Positions 15,962 to 23,801 of a stretch of 64,000 bases of DNA are shown here, piece after piece. The notes beneath the pieces were generated by a model. It was not told the DNA's origin and ran no database searches. It saw only the letters and a list, made by a program, of their open reading frames with translations. Origin of the DNA: Roseburia sp. 499 (GTDB taxonomy: Bacteria; Bacillota; Clostridia; Lachnospirales; Lachnospiraceae); assembly GCF_001940225.2 (NCBI RefSeq), contig NZ_CP135164.1:186001-250000 (forward strand), given 5' to 3'. Position 1 is the stretch's first letter. Every line of letters begins with the position of its first letter. The translations under genes were made by a program, and so were the position numbers.

Positions 15962-17083
15962 ATGAGTACATTAAGAATTTCAGAAAATATTGTTCGTATG
16001 CGACGTGAAAAAAAGATTACCCAGGATGAACTTGCGGCGTTTGTGGGAGTAACAAAAGCATCTGTTTCTAAATGGGAAACGGGACAGAGTATGCCGGATA
16101 TTCTGTTGTTGCCACAGTTAGCATCTTTTTTTGATGTTACAGTAGATGAATTATTAGGCTATGAACCGCAACTTAGCAAAGAACAGATTAAGTGTTGCTA
16201 TCACAGGCTGGCAGAGAAATTTGCAGAACATCCATTTGAAGAGGTGATGCAGGAAAGCGAGAAACTAGTAAGAAAATATTATTCCTGTTATCCTTTTTTA
16301 TTACAAGTCTGTGTACTTTGGTTAAATCATTACAATTTGTCAAAGGATCAGAACCGCCAGATAGAAATTTTAGAATCCATATCCGGTCTTTGTGAACACA
16401 TTTTGGAAAATTGTAAAGATATTGGAATCTGCAATGACGCAGTGGGCATCAAAGCAATGGTCGAGATTCAGTGTGGTAAGGCGGCAGAAGTAATTGAGTC
16501 ATTAGAGGAAATTTTAGATCCAAATCATATGCAAGGGGAAAAAGAAGATATTCTGATACAAGCATATCTGATGACAGGAGATATGGAAAAGGCGGATTAT
16601 TTTACACAGATTGCTATGTTCAAAAATGTATTGGCATTAGTGGTAAACGGAACACAGCTTATGATGATTCATGGTCAGCAGTTGGAACTGTGTGAAAAAG
16701 TTATGAAGCGGATAGATGCCATCATAGAGGTATTTCAATTAGAAGCGTTGCACCCGAATTCTATTGCAAATTACCAATATCAGGCAGCAATTACCTATTG
16801 TATTCAGGGGAAGGAAGAGGAGACATATCAGCGGTTAGAAAGTTTTGTAGAACTTGTTATTAGATTACTGCAAGAAGGTATTGTCCTTCATGGGGATGAT
16901 TTTTTCAACCGCTTAGATACTTGGTTTGAAGAACTGGATTTAGGTGCCAAAGGTGTGCGTACAGGAAAATTCGTGATAGAAAGTGCAGTTGCAGCATTGG
17001 AGAATCCGGTGTTAGCAACATTGAAGCAAGAGAAGATACATGAACTTAAGGGTAGATTGATGAAAGAGGAGGAAAAACTATGA
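15962..17083 (+). CDS. XRE-family regulator with helical repeat sensor domain
   Basis: An N-terminal helix-turn-helix (residues about 7-62: ITQDELAAFVGVTKASVSKWE) is followed by a linker and about 300 residues of helical repeats of TPR type, as in clostridial regulators that sense peptides or protein partners. It overlaps the next gene by 4 bases and heads a four-gene operon with a PLDc_N membrane protein and an ABC transporter, which it probably regulates. Confidence 0.87.
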   Translation: MSTLRISENIVRMRREKKITQDELAAFVGVTKASVSKWETGQSMPDILLLPQLASFFDVTVDELLGYEPQLSKEQIKCCYHRLAEKFAEHPFEEVMQESEKLVRKYYSCYPFLLQVCVLWLNHYNLSKDQNRQIEILESISGLCEHILENCKDIGICNDAVGIKAMVEIQCGKAAEVIESLEEILDPNHMQGEKEDILIQAYLMTGDMEKADYFTQIAMFKNVLALVVNGTQLMMIHGQQLELCEKVMKRIDAIIEVFQLEALHPNSIANYQYQAAITYCIQGKEEETYQRLESFVELVIRLLQEGIVLHGDDFFNRLDTWFEELDLGAKGVRTGKFVIESAVAALENPVLATLKQEKIHELKGRLMKEEEKL

Positions 17084-17280
17084 ATATTCAGGAGATGTTA
17101 CCATTTTTAATTCCACTTATTATTGCAGAAGCAGTGTTATTGATTGTTACATTACGACATATTTTAACTCATGATACCTATAAGAGAGGTAGTAGAACAT
17201 TGTGGGTTGTTGTTACCATAGTAGGAATGGAGTTTATAGGACCAATTTTATATTTTCTACTTGGCAAGGAGGAAGCGTAG
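17080..17280 (+). CDS. PLDc_N-domain small membrane protein
   Basis: A 66-residue product with two membrane helices and the typical end of the phospholipase D N-terminal family (RTLWVVVTIVGMEFIGPILYF then LLGKEE). It has no catalytic HKD motif. Such proteins are common beside ABC transporters of the bacteriocin-resistance kind. It overlaps the regulator gene and touches the ATPase gene start. Confidence 0.85.
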   Translation: MNIQEMLPFLIPLIIAEAVLLIVTLRHILTHDTYKRGSRTLWVVVTIVGMEFIGPILYFLLGKEEA

Positions 17281-18186
17281 ATGGATATACTGAAGGTTTC
17301 TAATATATCAAAGAAATTTGGCAGTAATCAGATTATTGAAGATTTAAGTTTTTCTGTAAAGGAACATTCCATTTATGGATTTATCGGACAGAATGGAGCC
17401 GGAAAGACTACTACCATGAAAATGATTTTAGGGCTGCTTCCAGTAGACAGCGGAGAAATTATGGTAAATGGGGAGAAGGTAAAATACGGTCAGAACAGTA
17501 CCAATCGCTACATTGGTTACTTGCCGGATGTGCCGGAATTTTACACCTTTCTTACGCCGATGGAATATCTGACCTTGTGCGGAAATATTACGGAAATGGA
17601 AAAAAGTCAGATAAAGAAAAAAACAGAAAGTTTGTTGGAATTAGTAGGATTAAGTGAAAAGGCAAATAAGCGAATTCATGGATTTTCCAGAGGAATGAAG
17701 CAACGTCTGGGAATTGCCCAAGCATTATTGAATGACCCGAAACTTTTAATCTGTGATGAGCCAACTTCTGCACTGGACCCTTTGGGGAGAAAGGAAATAT
17801 TGGACATTTTGTCTCAAGTGAAGGAGCATACCACAGTAATTTTCTCTACCCATATTTTGTCAGATGTAGAACGAATTTGTGATGAAGTGGGATTGCTCCA
17901 CAAAGGAAAATTAGCAGTGGGCGGTACCATAGAAGAGATTCGACGAATGCATCAGGGAGACGGATTTGAGATAGAATTTCGAACACCTGCTGAGATGGGA
18001 CAGTTTTTAACGAGAATGCCCGGTGGAACACCTATAGGAAATACGGTATTGTGTTATTCCGGAAATGCAGAACAAAAGATGAAAGAAGTATTTGGTGTGC
18101 TGGCTGAAGTGGGAAGTACACCTGTCCGCATAGAGATGCAGGAGCCAACCTTGGAAAGCCTGTTCATGGAGGTGATTGGAGAATGA
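17281..18186 (+). CDS. ABC transporter ATP-binding protein
   Basis: A 301-residue ATPase with Walker A GQNGAGKTT, Q-loop region, signature FSRGMKQRLGIAQAL, Walker B LLICDEPTSALDP and the switch His in STHILSD. The C-terminal 80 residues form the extra domain seen in drug/lantibiotic exporters of the CcmA/NatA type. It overlaps the permease start by 4 bases. Together they probably export or expel a peptide or drug. Confidence 0.95.
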   Translation: MDILKVSNISKKFGSNQIIEDLSFSVKEHSIYGFIGQNGAGKTTTMKMILGLLPVDSGEIMVNGEKVKYGQNSTNRYIGYLPDVPEFYTFLTPMEYLTLCGNITEMEKSQIKKKTESLLELVGLSEKANKRIHGFSRGMKQRLGIAQALLNDPKLLICDEPTSALDPLGRKEILDILSQVKEHTTVIFSTHILSDVERICDEVGLLHKGKLAVGGTIEEIRRMHQGDGFEIEFRTPAEMGQFLTRMPGGTPIGNTVLCYSGNAEQKMKEVFGVLAEVGSTPVRIEMQEPTLESLFMEVIGE

Positions 18187-18953
18187 GAGTTTTAACTGCA
18201 TTTATTCAGAAAGAAGTAGTGGAGTTATATCGTACCGGAAAACTGGCACTTCTCTTAATCTTGTTTATATTGTTTGGAATCATGAATCCGGCAATGGCGA
18301 AATTAACACCATGGCTTATGGAAATGTCTGCAGAAAGTCTGGCAGAGAGCGGAATGGTACTGGGCGAGGTGACAGTAGACGCCATGACGTCTTGGGCACA
18401 GTTTTATAAAAACATGCTTATTGTATTTATTGTTTTTGTTATTTTATCCAGTAATATCCTGACCAATGAGTATCAAAAGGGAACACTGATAAATATGCTG
18501 ACCAAAGGATTATCACGATGGAAGGTCATTGCGGCCAAGACATTTGTAATGATTGCATTTTGGAGTATTTGTTATTGGATACATTTCGGAATTACTTATG
18601 GCTATACGGTATACTTTTGGGATAACAGCATTGTTTCGCATACGGTAATGGGGGCATTGTGCCCTTACTTGTTTGGAATCTGGTTGATTACCCTTATTTT
18701 TTTCTGGTCGTCATTTGTGAAAGAAAATATCGGGGTTTTGACAGGAACCGGAGCAATCGTTCTTGTGTCCTATCTGACAGGGATGATTTCTAAGGTGGGA
18801 AAATATTTGCCGACGCAGTTACTGTCTTCCGGAGAACTGTTGACAGGGGCAACACAGCCATCGGATTATTTGGGGGCAATAGTTGTAACGATTGGAATAT
18901 CTGTAGTATGTATAATCTTGTCCATATTGTTTTTTAATCGTAAAAATGTGTAA
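18183..18953 (+). CDS. ABC transporter permease
   Basis: A 256-residue membrane protein with six hydrophobic segments of the ABC-2 type; the conserved NEYQKGTLINMLTKGLSRWKV stretch follows TM2. It is translated from an overlap with the ATPase gene and completes the transporter. The substrate is unknown. Confidence 0.9.
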   Translation: MRVLTAFIQKEVVELYRTGKLALLLILFILFGIMNPAMAKLTPWLMEMSAESLAESGMVLGEVTVDAMTSWAQFYKNMLIVFIVFVILSSNILTNEYQKGTLINMLTKGLSRWKVIAAKTFVMIAFWSICYWIHFGITYGYTVYFWDNSIVSHTVMGALCPYLFGIWLITLIFFWSSFVKENIGVLTGTGAIVLVSYLTGMISKVGKYLPTQLLSSGELLTGATQPSDYLGAIVVTIGISVVCIILSILFFNRKNV

Positions 18954-19025
18954 GATAGATGCTATTAGCGCAAGGTAAAAATTGGGAAGAAAATGGATAT
19001 CAATCAAAAGAGAGGAAACAGAAAG

Positions 19026-19226
19026 ATGAATAAAAATAAAGTTACCAATTGGATATTATTAATTACATTAATTATCGTATTTGTCAGTGGAGTATTGATA
19101 CGCCCTATGGGAGATTCTATGATGATGTTGGCGGTACACAAGCTTTCAGCAGTTATTTTTGTGGTATTTAATATTGTGCATATATTGCAACACAGAAAGA
19201 GAAAGGGGAACAGTTATGTTTCATAA
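19026..19226 (+). CDS. Small DUF4405-like membrane protein
   Basis: The ATG at 19026 follows AGAGAGG; the frame before it has no SD. The 66-residue product has two hydrophobic helices and ends in a His-rich segment (AVHKLSAVIFVVFNIVHIL, then QHRKR), the pattern of DUF4405 proteins, where the histidines could bind haem. It overlaps the start of the decayed ABC exporter. Confidence 0.7.
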   Translation: MNKNKVTNWILLITLIIVFVSGVLIRPMGDSMMMLAVHKLSAVIFVVFNIVHILQHRKRKGNSYVS

Positions 19227-20426
19227 GAGGTTGTTGCGGGAGTTTCGTGAGAATAAGAAGTATGTAACTGGTATGGTCATTACCCAATGGATCATGCTTT
19301 TGGCAAATGTACTGCTTATGCTTCAGACCGCAAAGTTTGTCTCTGCTATGGTGCAGGGAGAAGCTTTGCGGGGACAGGCTGTCACATTGTTAATTGTGCT
19401 ACTTGTAGTTGTACTGGTGCGTAGCGTCATGTCTCATTTAAACTGCAAATATTCCTTTGAAGCATCAAAATTGGTAAAGAGTCGGTTGCGTACCATGATT
19501 TATGAAAAACTGATGCGTTTAGGCAGCAGATATCGAGAGGAATTTCAGACTTCTGAAGTGGTACAGATTAGCACAGAGGGAGTGGAACAACTGGAAATCT
19601 ATTTTGGAAAATATGTACCTCAATTTTTCTATAGTATGCTAGCACCTATTACATTGTTTGTAATTGTAGGAACCATGAGCCTGAAAGTGGCAGTGGTATT
19701 GTTGGTATGTGTACCGTTGATTCCGGTTTCTATCGTGGCAGTTCAGAAATTTGCCAAGAAGATGTTGACAAAATATTGGGGAACTTATACAGAACTGGGA
19801 GATTCTTTTTTTGGAATGTCTGCAGGGACTTACTACCTTGAAAATTTATCAGGCAGATGAGCGTTATGCCAAAAAAATGGATGAAGAAGCTGAGAAATTC
19901 CGCAAGGTTACGATACGTGTATTGATTATGCAGTTAAATTCCATCAGTATCATGGATTTGGTAGCTTACGGTGGAGCAGCAGTAGGTATTATTTTGAGTA
20001 TTTTGGAATACCAGAGAGGAAATATCAATCTGGTACAATGCTTTTTTATCATTATGATTTCATCAGAATTTTTCCTACCGCTTCGACTTTTGGGTTCCTT
20101 TTTCCACATTAGAAGAAGTAATCGAGGCAGCGAAAAAAGCATCTATACATGAGTTTATTAATTCTTTACCTCAAGGGTATGATACGAAGCTTAGTGAGCT
20201 TGGAAATTCAGTTTCCGGTGGAGAACGTCAGCGAATCGGAATCGCACGAGCTTTTCTTCATAATGCGGGAATCATATTGCTAGATGAGCCAACCAGTAAT
20301 ATTGATAGTCTGAATGAAGGAATTATCTTAAAGAGCTTATTGGAGGAGAAAAAGGACAAGACCATCGTGCTAGTGTCTCATCGGAAGTCTACTATGGGGA
20401 TAGTGGATGAAGTGACACAGATGTAA
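19216..20426 (+). pseudogene. CydD/CydC-like ABC exporter, frameshifted and internally deleted
   Basis: The frame from ATG 19216 gives the first membrane helices of a fused ABC exporter. Near 19815-19850 it shifts: the native text (SFLENLQGLTTLKIYQADER) continues in the frame of 19811-20152. At about 20100 a second change occurs: the membrane part ends at LLGSFF and the next frame resumes at TLEEVIEAAKKASIHEF, late in the ATPase domain. Walker A and Q-loop are gone, while the signature (SVSGGERQRIGIARA), Walker B (GIILLDEPTSNID) and H-loop (LVSHRKS) remain. The gene cannot make a working transporter. Confidence 0.88.
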
Positions 20427-20435
20427 GAAAATTTC

Positions 20436-20464
20436 TTGTCATGTGATAAAATATTTATTATAAT
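20436..20464 (+). promoter_or_regulatory. Promoter before the PD-(D/E)XK element
   Basis: TTGTCA (20436-20441) and TATAAT (20459-20464) with a 17-base spacer. The left inverted repeat starts 8 bases later. Confidence 0.55.
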
Positions 20465-20471
20465 CAACACA

Positions 20472-20495
20472 TAGATAGGTTTCTTTCCTGTACTG
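20472..20495 (+). repeat. Left inverted repeat of the PD-(D/E)XK element
   Basis: TAGATAGGTTTC, TTT, CCTGTACTG. The reverse complement of 21555-21574 gives TAGATAGGTTTCCTGTACTG, identical apart from the extra bases in the middle. The pair brackets the nuclease/transposase gene. Confidence 0.55.
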
Positions 20496-20516
20496 TTTCA
20501 GCGGTAGGAGGAACAT

Positions 20517-21449
20517 ATGGGAAAAACTTTTCAAGAATTAGATTTAAGCAATGCGTTTTTATTTTCAGCAGCATTGGAAGATCCAGAAACATGTCAGATT
20601 GTACTAGAGATTATTATGGGGTGTAAGTTACCTAAAGTTAATGTACATGCAGAACATAGTATTTTAATTAACTCTGATTTTCGTAGTGTGCGTATGGATA
20701 TTTATGCAAATGATGAAATGCAGGTAAATTACAATTTAGAGTCTCAGAATGAGAATGAAGGAAATCTAGCAAAAAGAAGCCGTTACTATCAGGCAGAGAT
20801 GGATGTGTCATCGCTAAAACCGGGTGAAGACTTTAATGAGTTGAAGCCCGGATATGTGATTTTTATTTACGCGAGTAGCGATGAGAATGCCATGCTTGCA
20901 TGGGCATTCGAGGAGCACCGCGATAACGAGTGAAACTCGCAAAGCGTGTTTCATCTCGTTTGTACTTTCGATCCTTTTGGCGAAGGTCTGTATCGTTATA
21001 CTTTTGAAGAGCGATGTCTGGAACGGGATATTGCGTTAGGAGATGGCACGAGAAAAATATTCTTGAGTACAAAAGGAAAGAATAAGCAAGAGGTTCCGTT
21101 GGAATTAGTGCATTTTCTGGAATATATGGAAAATACTACAGATGAGTATATTGCGACGGTAACAGAAGATTCTATTATTCGGCTACATAACAAGATAACG
21201 GAATTTAAGAAGTGGAGAAATTTGGAGGCGAGATATATGACGTTTGAAGAATTGTTAAATTCCAGAGAGAAAAAAGGGAAAGCATTGGGAAAGGCGGAAG
21301 CTATCCTTGAGTTATTAGAAGACTATGGAATTATTCCAGACGAAATCAAGGAAAAAGTTTTAGTGGAGCGGGATATTGAGATTTTAAAGAAATGGCATAA
21401 GCTTGCAGCCCGAGTTACATCTATTGAAGAATTCACAGAAAAAATGTAG
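20517..21449 (+). pseudogene. PD-(D/E)XK nuclease family transposase (Rpn-like), interrupted by an insert
   Basis: The two halves, 20517-20867 and 20961-21449, join into one typical protein: residues 1-117 carry the nuclease core (DIYANDEMQVNYNLESQNE, then RSRYYQAEMD), and KPGYVIFI continues with CTFDPFGEGLYRYTFE in the second half. A 93-base insert lies between them and brings an in-frame TGA at 20931. The remaining C-terminal part is helical (KALGKAEAILELLEDYGIIP). The family is annotated as recombination-promoting nuclease or putative transposase. Flanking inverted repeats at 20472 and 21555 fit a mobile unit. Confidence 0.85.
20868..20960 (+). mobile_element. 93-base palindromic insertion element
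   Basis: The block separates two halves of one conserved gene exactly between codons. It contains GAATGCCATGC / GCATGGGCATTC (one-base bulge) and CGAGT-GAA-ACTCG hairpins, and GAAAC / GTTTC arms further out. It has a higher GC content than its host gene. It resembles REP-like or MITE-like repeats in other clostridia; no second copy was seen in this window. Confidence 0.65.
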
Positions 21450-21554
21450 TTTTATTATTCAAATGAGAAAGAGAAAATAAATGTCTATTAGAGCAGAGTA
21501 TTTCTGCGCTATCGAAAAACAATTCGTTATGATTCACAATTAAAGTAGAAAGAG

Positions 21555-21574
21555 CAGTACAGGAAACCTATCTA
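21555..21574 (-). repeat. Right inverted repeat of the PD-(D/E)XK element
   Basis: CAGTACAGGAAACCTATCTA, the inverted partner of 20472-20495, about 105 bases after the nuclease gene ends. Confidence 0.55.
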
Positions 21575-21615
21575 AACAGAGATAAGCAATCTGAAAAAAA
21601 TCACCCAAAATCCTC

Positions 21616-21722
21616 TTGACATATTGCTGTAGCGGTGGTACATTTATAATAAGTTAAACGGTTAAGCAAACTTGCGAATTGTGCAGTTTGCTTAAAATTT
21701 ACCATGATGCTTAACCGATTAA
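21616..21722 (+). promoter_or_regulatory. Maltodextrin-locus promoter with two LacI-type operators
   Basis: TTGACA at 21616-21621 has TACATT 17 bases on (a TATAAT lies at 21645). Two sites fit one palindrome with the central CG of LacI-family operators: TTAAACGGTTAA (21654-21665) and TTAACCGATTAA (21711-21722). Between them an 11-bp inverted repeat (TTAAGCAAACT / AGTTTGCTTAA, 21662-21695) could form a hairpin. The likely repressor is the LacI-type gene at 22910-23707. The rest of 21450-21600 shows only the right inverted repeat noted separately. Confidence 0.75.
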
Positions 21723-21773
21723 CTAGAAGAATTAGAAAACAGTCAAAATGAAAAAGAAAGGTAGAGGAGAAGG

Positions 21774-22907
21774 ATGAAAAGAAAAAGTTTAATGATTGTT
21801 TTAGCAGCATTGGTACTTTCCATAGGGACTGTGGGATGTGGTAACAATGAAACAAACACAGGAAGCAACACGCAGGAAGAGGGAAAGGAAGATACCTGTA
21901 AGGTAACGTTTTATGATTCTGACGGAAAAACAGAGTTAAAGACCCTGGAAGTAAAGAGCGGAGAATGTGCAGAAGAGTATGTACCGGAAAAGGAAGGATT
22001 TGTGGGATGGTTTGCAACACCTCAGATGTCACATCGATTTGACTTTTCTACACCAATTACAGAGGATACACAAGTATTTGGTGGATTTGTGACTTATGTG
22101 GAAGACACCAGAGAATATTCTGTGGTAGGAAGTGGAACAAGTCCGGTATTGATGGAATCTAACTGGGGAAAAGTATTCGGTGATGCTCAGAAGATGACCA
22201 AGGAAGACAATGACGAGGCAAATGTTTATACCATTACGTTAGATTTGAATGAAGGTGATGAATTCCAGTTTGCGACCAATTCCAGTTGGCACAACCAGAG
22301 AGGATATGGCTATTTAGAGAGTATTTCTAAGGATGGAAAAGAATATTTTGCGAATTCCGGTGGATTAGGCGATGTAAGTACCAAGCGTTCCAATATCAAA
22401 TGTGCGGTAGCAGGAAATTATACCTTTACCCTGACTACATATCCGGGTGAAGATACCTATGAAACTGATAATTCCAGTTATACAGAAGAAAATAAAGAGG
22501 CATTTAACATTAACGCTTATGATGTGATTACATGGACTTATAATGGTGAAAGTACAGCTGACAACGGAGACACAAAGACCGATTATTATATCAAGGGCGC
22601 TAAGATTACCGGATGGGAAGATGTTTATACCGACGAAACAAAGTTTACAGAGGAAAATGGAATCTATACACTGACCGTAGACTTAGAAGAAGGGGATGAA
22701 TTCATGTTCACTTCCATGGTAACTGTTGGAGAGACCAGTGGAGTAGGAACAGAATATATTCGTTATAGCAACATTGCAGTAGATGATTTGGAAAGTCAGT
22801 CCTTTGTAACTGGTACAGATAGTGCTAATCTGGTAGCAGGTCAGGCAGGAACATATACATTTACTTATGATGCATCTACAAAGGTATTGACTGTAAATTG
22901 TCAGTAA
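21774..22907 (+). CDS. Lipoprotein with InlB-type repeat and two starch-binding-like domains
   Basis: A signal peptide ends in a lipobox (GTVGC). A short beta module (VTFYDSDGKTELKTLEV ... GFVGWF) resembles InlB B-repeats. Two related beta-rich domains follow (YTITLDLNEGDEFQF near residue 155 and YTLTVDLEEGDEFMF near 300), each with aromatic residues, like SusE/SusF-type carbohydrate-binding modules. The protein probably holds starch or maltodextrin at the cell surface and hands it to the transporter encoded downstream. It has its own promoter with LacI-type operators and ends 2 bases from the convergent repressor gene. Confidence 0.82.
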   Translation: MKRKSLMIVLAALVLSIGTVGCGNNETNTGSNTQEEGKEDTCKVTFYDSDGKTELKTLEVKSGECAEEYVPEKEGFVGWFATPQMSHRFDFSTPITEDTQVFGGFVTYVEDTREYSVVGSGTSPVLMESNWGKVFGDAQKMTKEDNDEANVYTITLDLNEGDEFQFATNSSWHNQRGYGYLESISKDGKEYFANSGGLGDVSTKRSNIKCAVAGNYTFTLTTYPGEDTYETDNSSYTEENKEAFNINAYDVITWTYNGESTADNGDTKTDYYIKGAKITGWEDVYTDETKFTEENGIYTLTVDLEEGDEFMFTSMVTVGETSGVGTEYIRYSNIAVDDLESQSFVTGTDSANLVAGQAGTYTFTYDASTKVLTVNCQ

Positions 22908-22909
22908 GA

Positions 22910-23707
22910 CTATACCAGAACATTGTGTTCCTCAATAGGAATACGTTTGATGGCATTTTCCATACAGGAAAATAGAACCTCAGCTTTCTCGGTGGTAAGC
23001 GTTGGAAGATAGCAGACCTTCGTATGGTCTTTGAAACAATCATACAGGGTCTGTTCTACCACCAGAAAGTTCTGATTTGGAAGAGCGGAAATATCTGCAA
23101 AATCCTTTATATAAACGATGTTTTGAAAAAGAGGTTTCAGATATTCCTTCCGTTCCAGATTAGGTGTTTCTAACAGTAAAAGAGCGTAATCCTCTGAATG
23201 AAAATATGCACGAGCCTGTTGAGCCATTTTTTCATAATCCGAATTAACCTGGAAAAACAACGGGTCATTGATCATACAGTCCAGAGCAATCAGGGGAGCA
23301 AAGTTATTGTCACCAATTTGGCGGAAGTATTCTAAAGAAACATCATAACACAGAATCGCATCTGCATGGTCGAATTTTTCCGTGTAGGTGTCACTTAAAT
23401 AAATTAAGTCATAGTTCTTTTCATGAAGAAAAGAGGATAAAAAATTGATAAAATGCAGTTGTTCTGCATTTTTCAAGGTTGAAAAATCAGGAGTTACATA
23501 AAGCGCAACCATACCACTTCTGCTGGTGGCAAGAGCTTTCGCAGATTGGTTTGGGGTGTAGCCTAACAGGTTGATAACCTGTAGTACTTTTTTGCGGGTT
23601 TTGTCGCTAATTCGTTTGTCATTTCTTTCGTTGATGACATAGGAAACAGTGGCAACAGAAACCCCCGCTTCTCTGGCTACGTCTTTGATAGTGATGTTAT
23701 TTTTCAT
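22910..23707 (-). CDS. LacI-family regulator
   Basis: The ATG at 23707 is chosen for its SD (AAGGAG) and for the family opening MKNNITIKDVAREAGVSVAT; the frame upstream lacks an SD. The HTH and hinge (NQSAKALATSRSGMVALYV) are normal. The effector domain is short and divergent: the protein has 266 residues, where the family usually has about 330. It lies inside the maltodextrin locus and is divergent to the GH13 gene, so it probably represses it in the absence of maltose or maltodextrin. The palindromes at 21654 and 21711 are the best operator candidates. Confidence 0.88.
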   Translation of the reverse strand: MKNNITIKDVAREAGVSVATVSYVINERNDKRISDKTRKKVLQVINLLGYTPNQSAKALATSRSGMVALYVTPDFSTLKNAEQLHFINFLSSFLHEKNYDLIYLSDTYTEKFDHADAILCYDVSLEYFRQIGDNNFAPLIALDCMINDPLFFQVNSDYEKMAQQARAYFHSEDYALLLLETPNLERKEYLKPLFQNIVYIKDFADISALPNQNFLVVEQTLYDCFKDHTKVCYLPTLTTEKAEVLFSCMENAIKRIPIEEHNVLV

Positions 23708-23801
23708 TTCAATACGCTCCTTTTGCTCCTGAGTTAGTAATTTTGTTATATAGAATTTTGGAAAATTTGTCAACTAGAAAGTACAGGAAAGGAAAAAAGA
23801 C

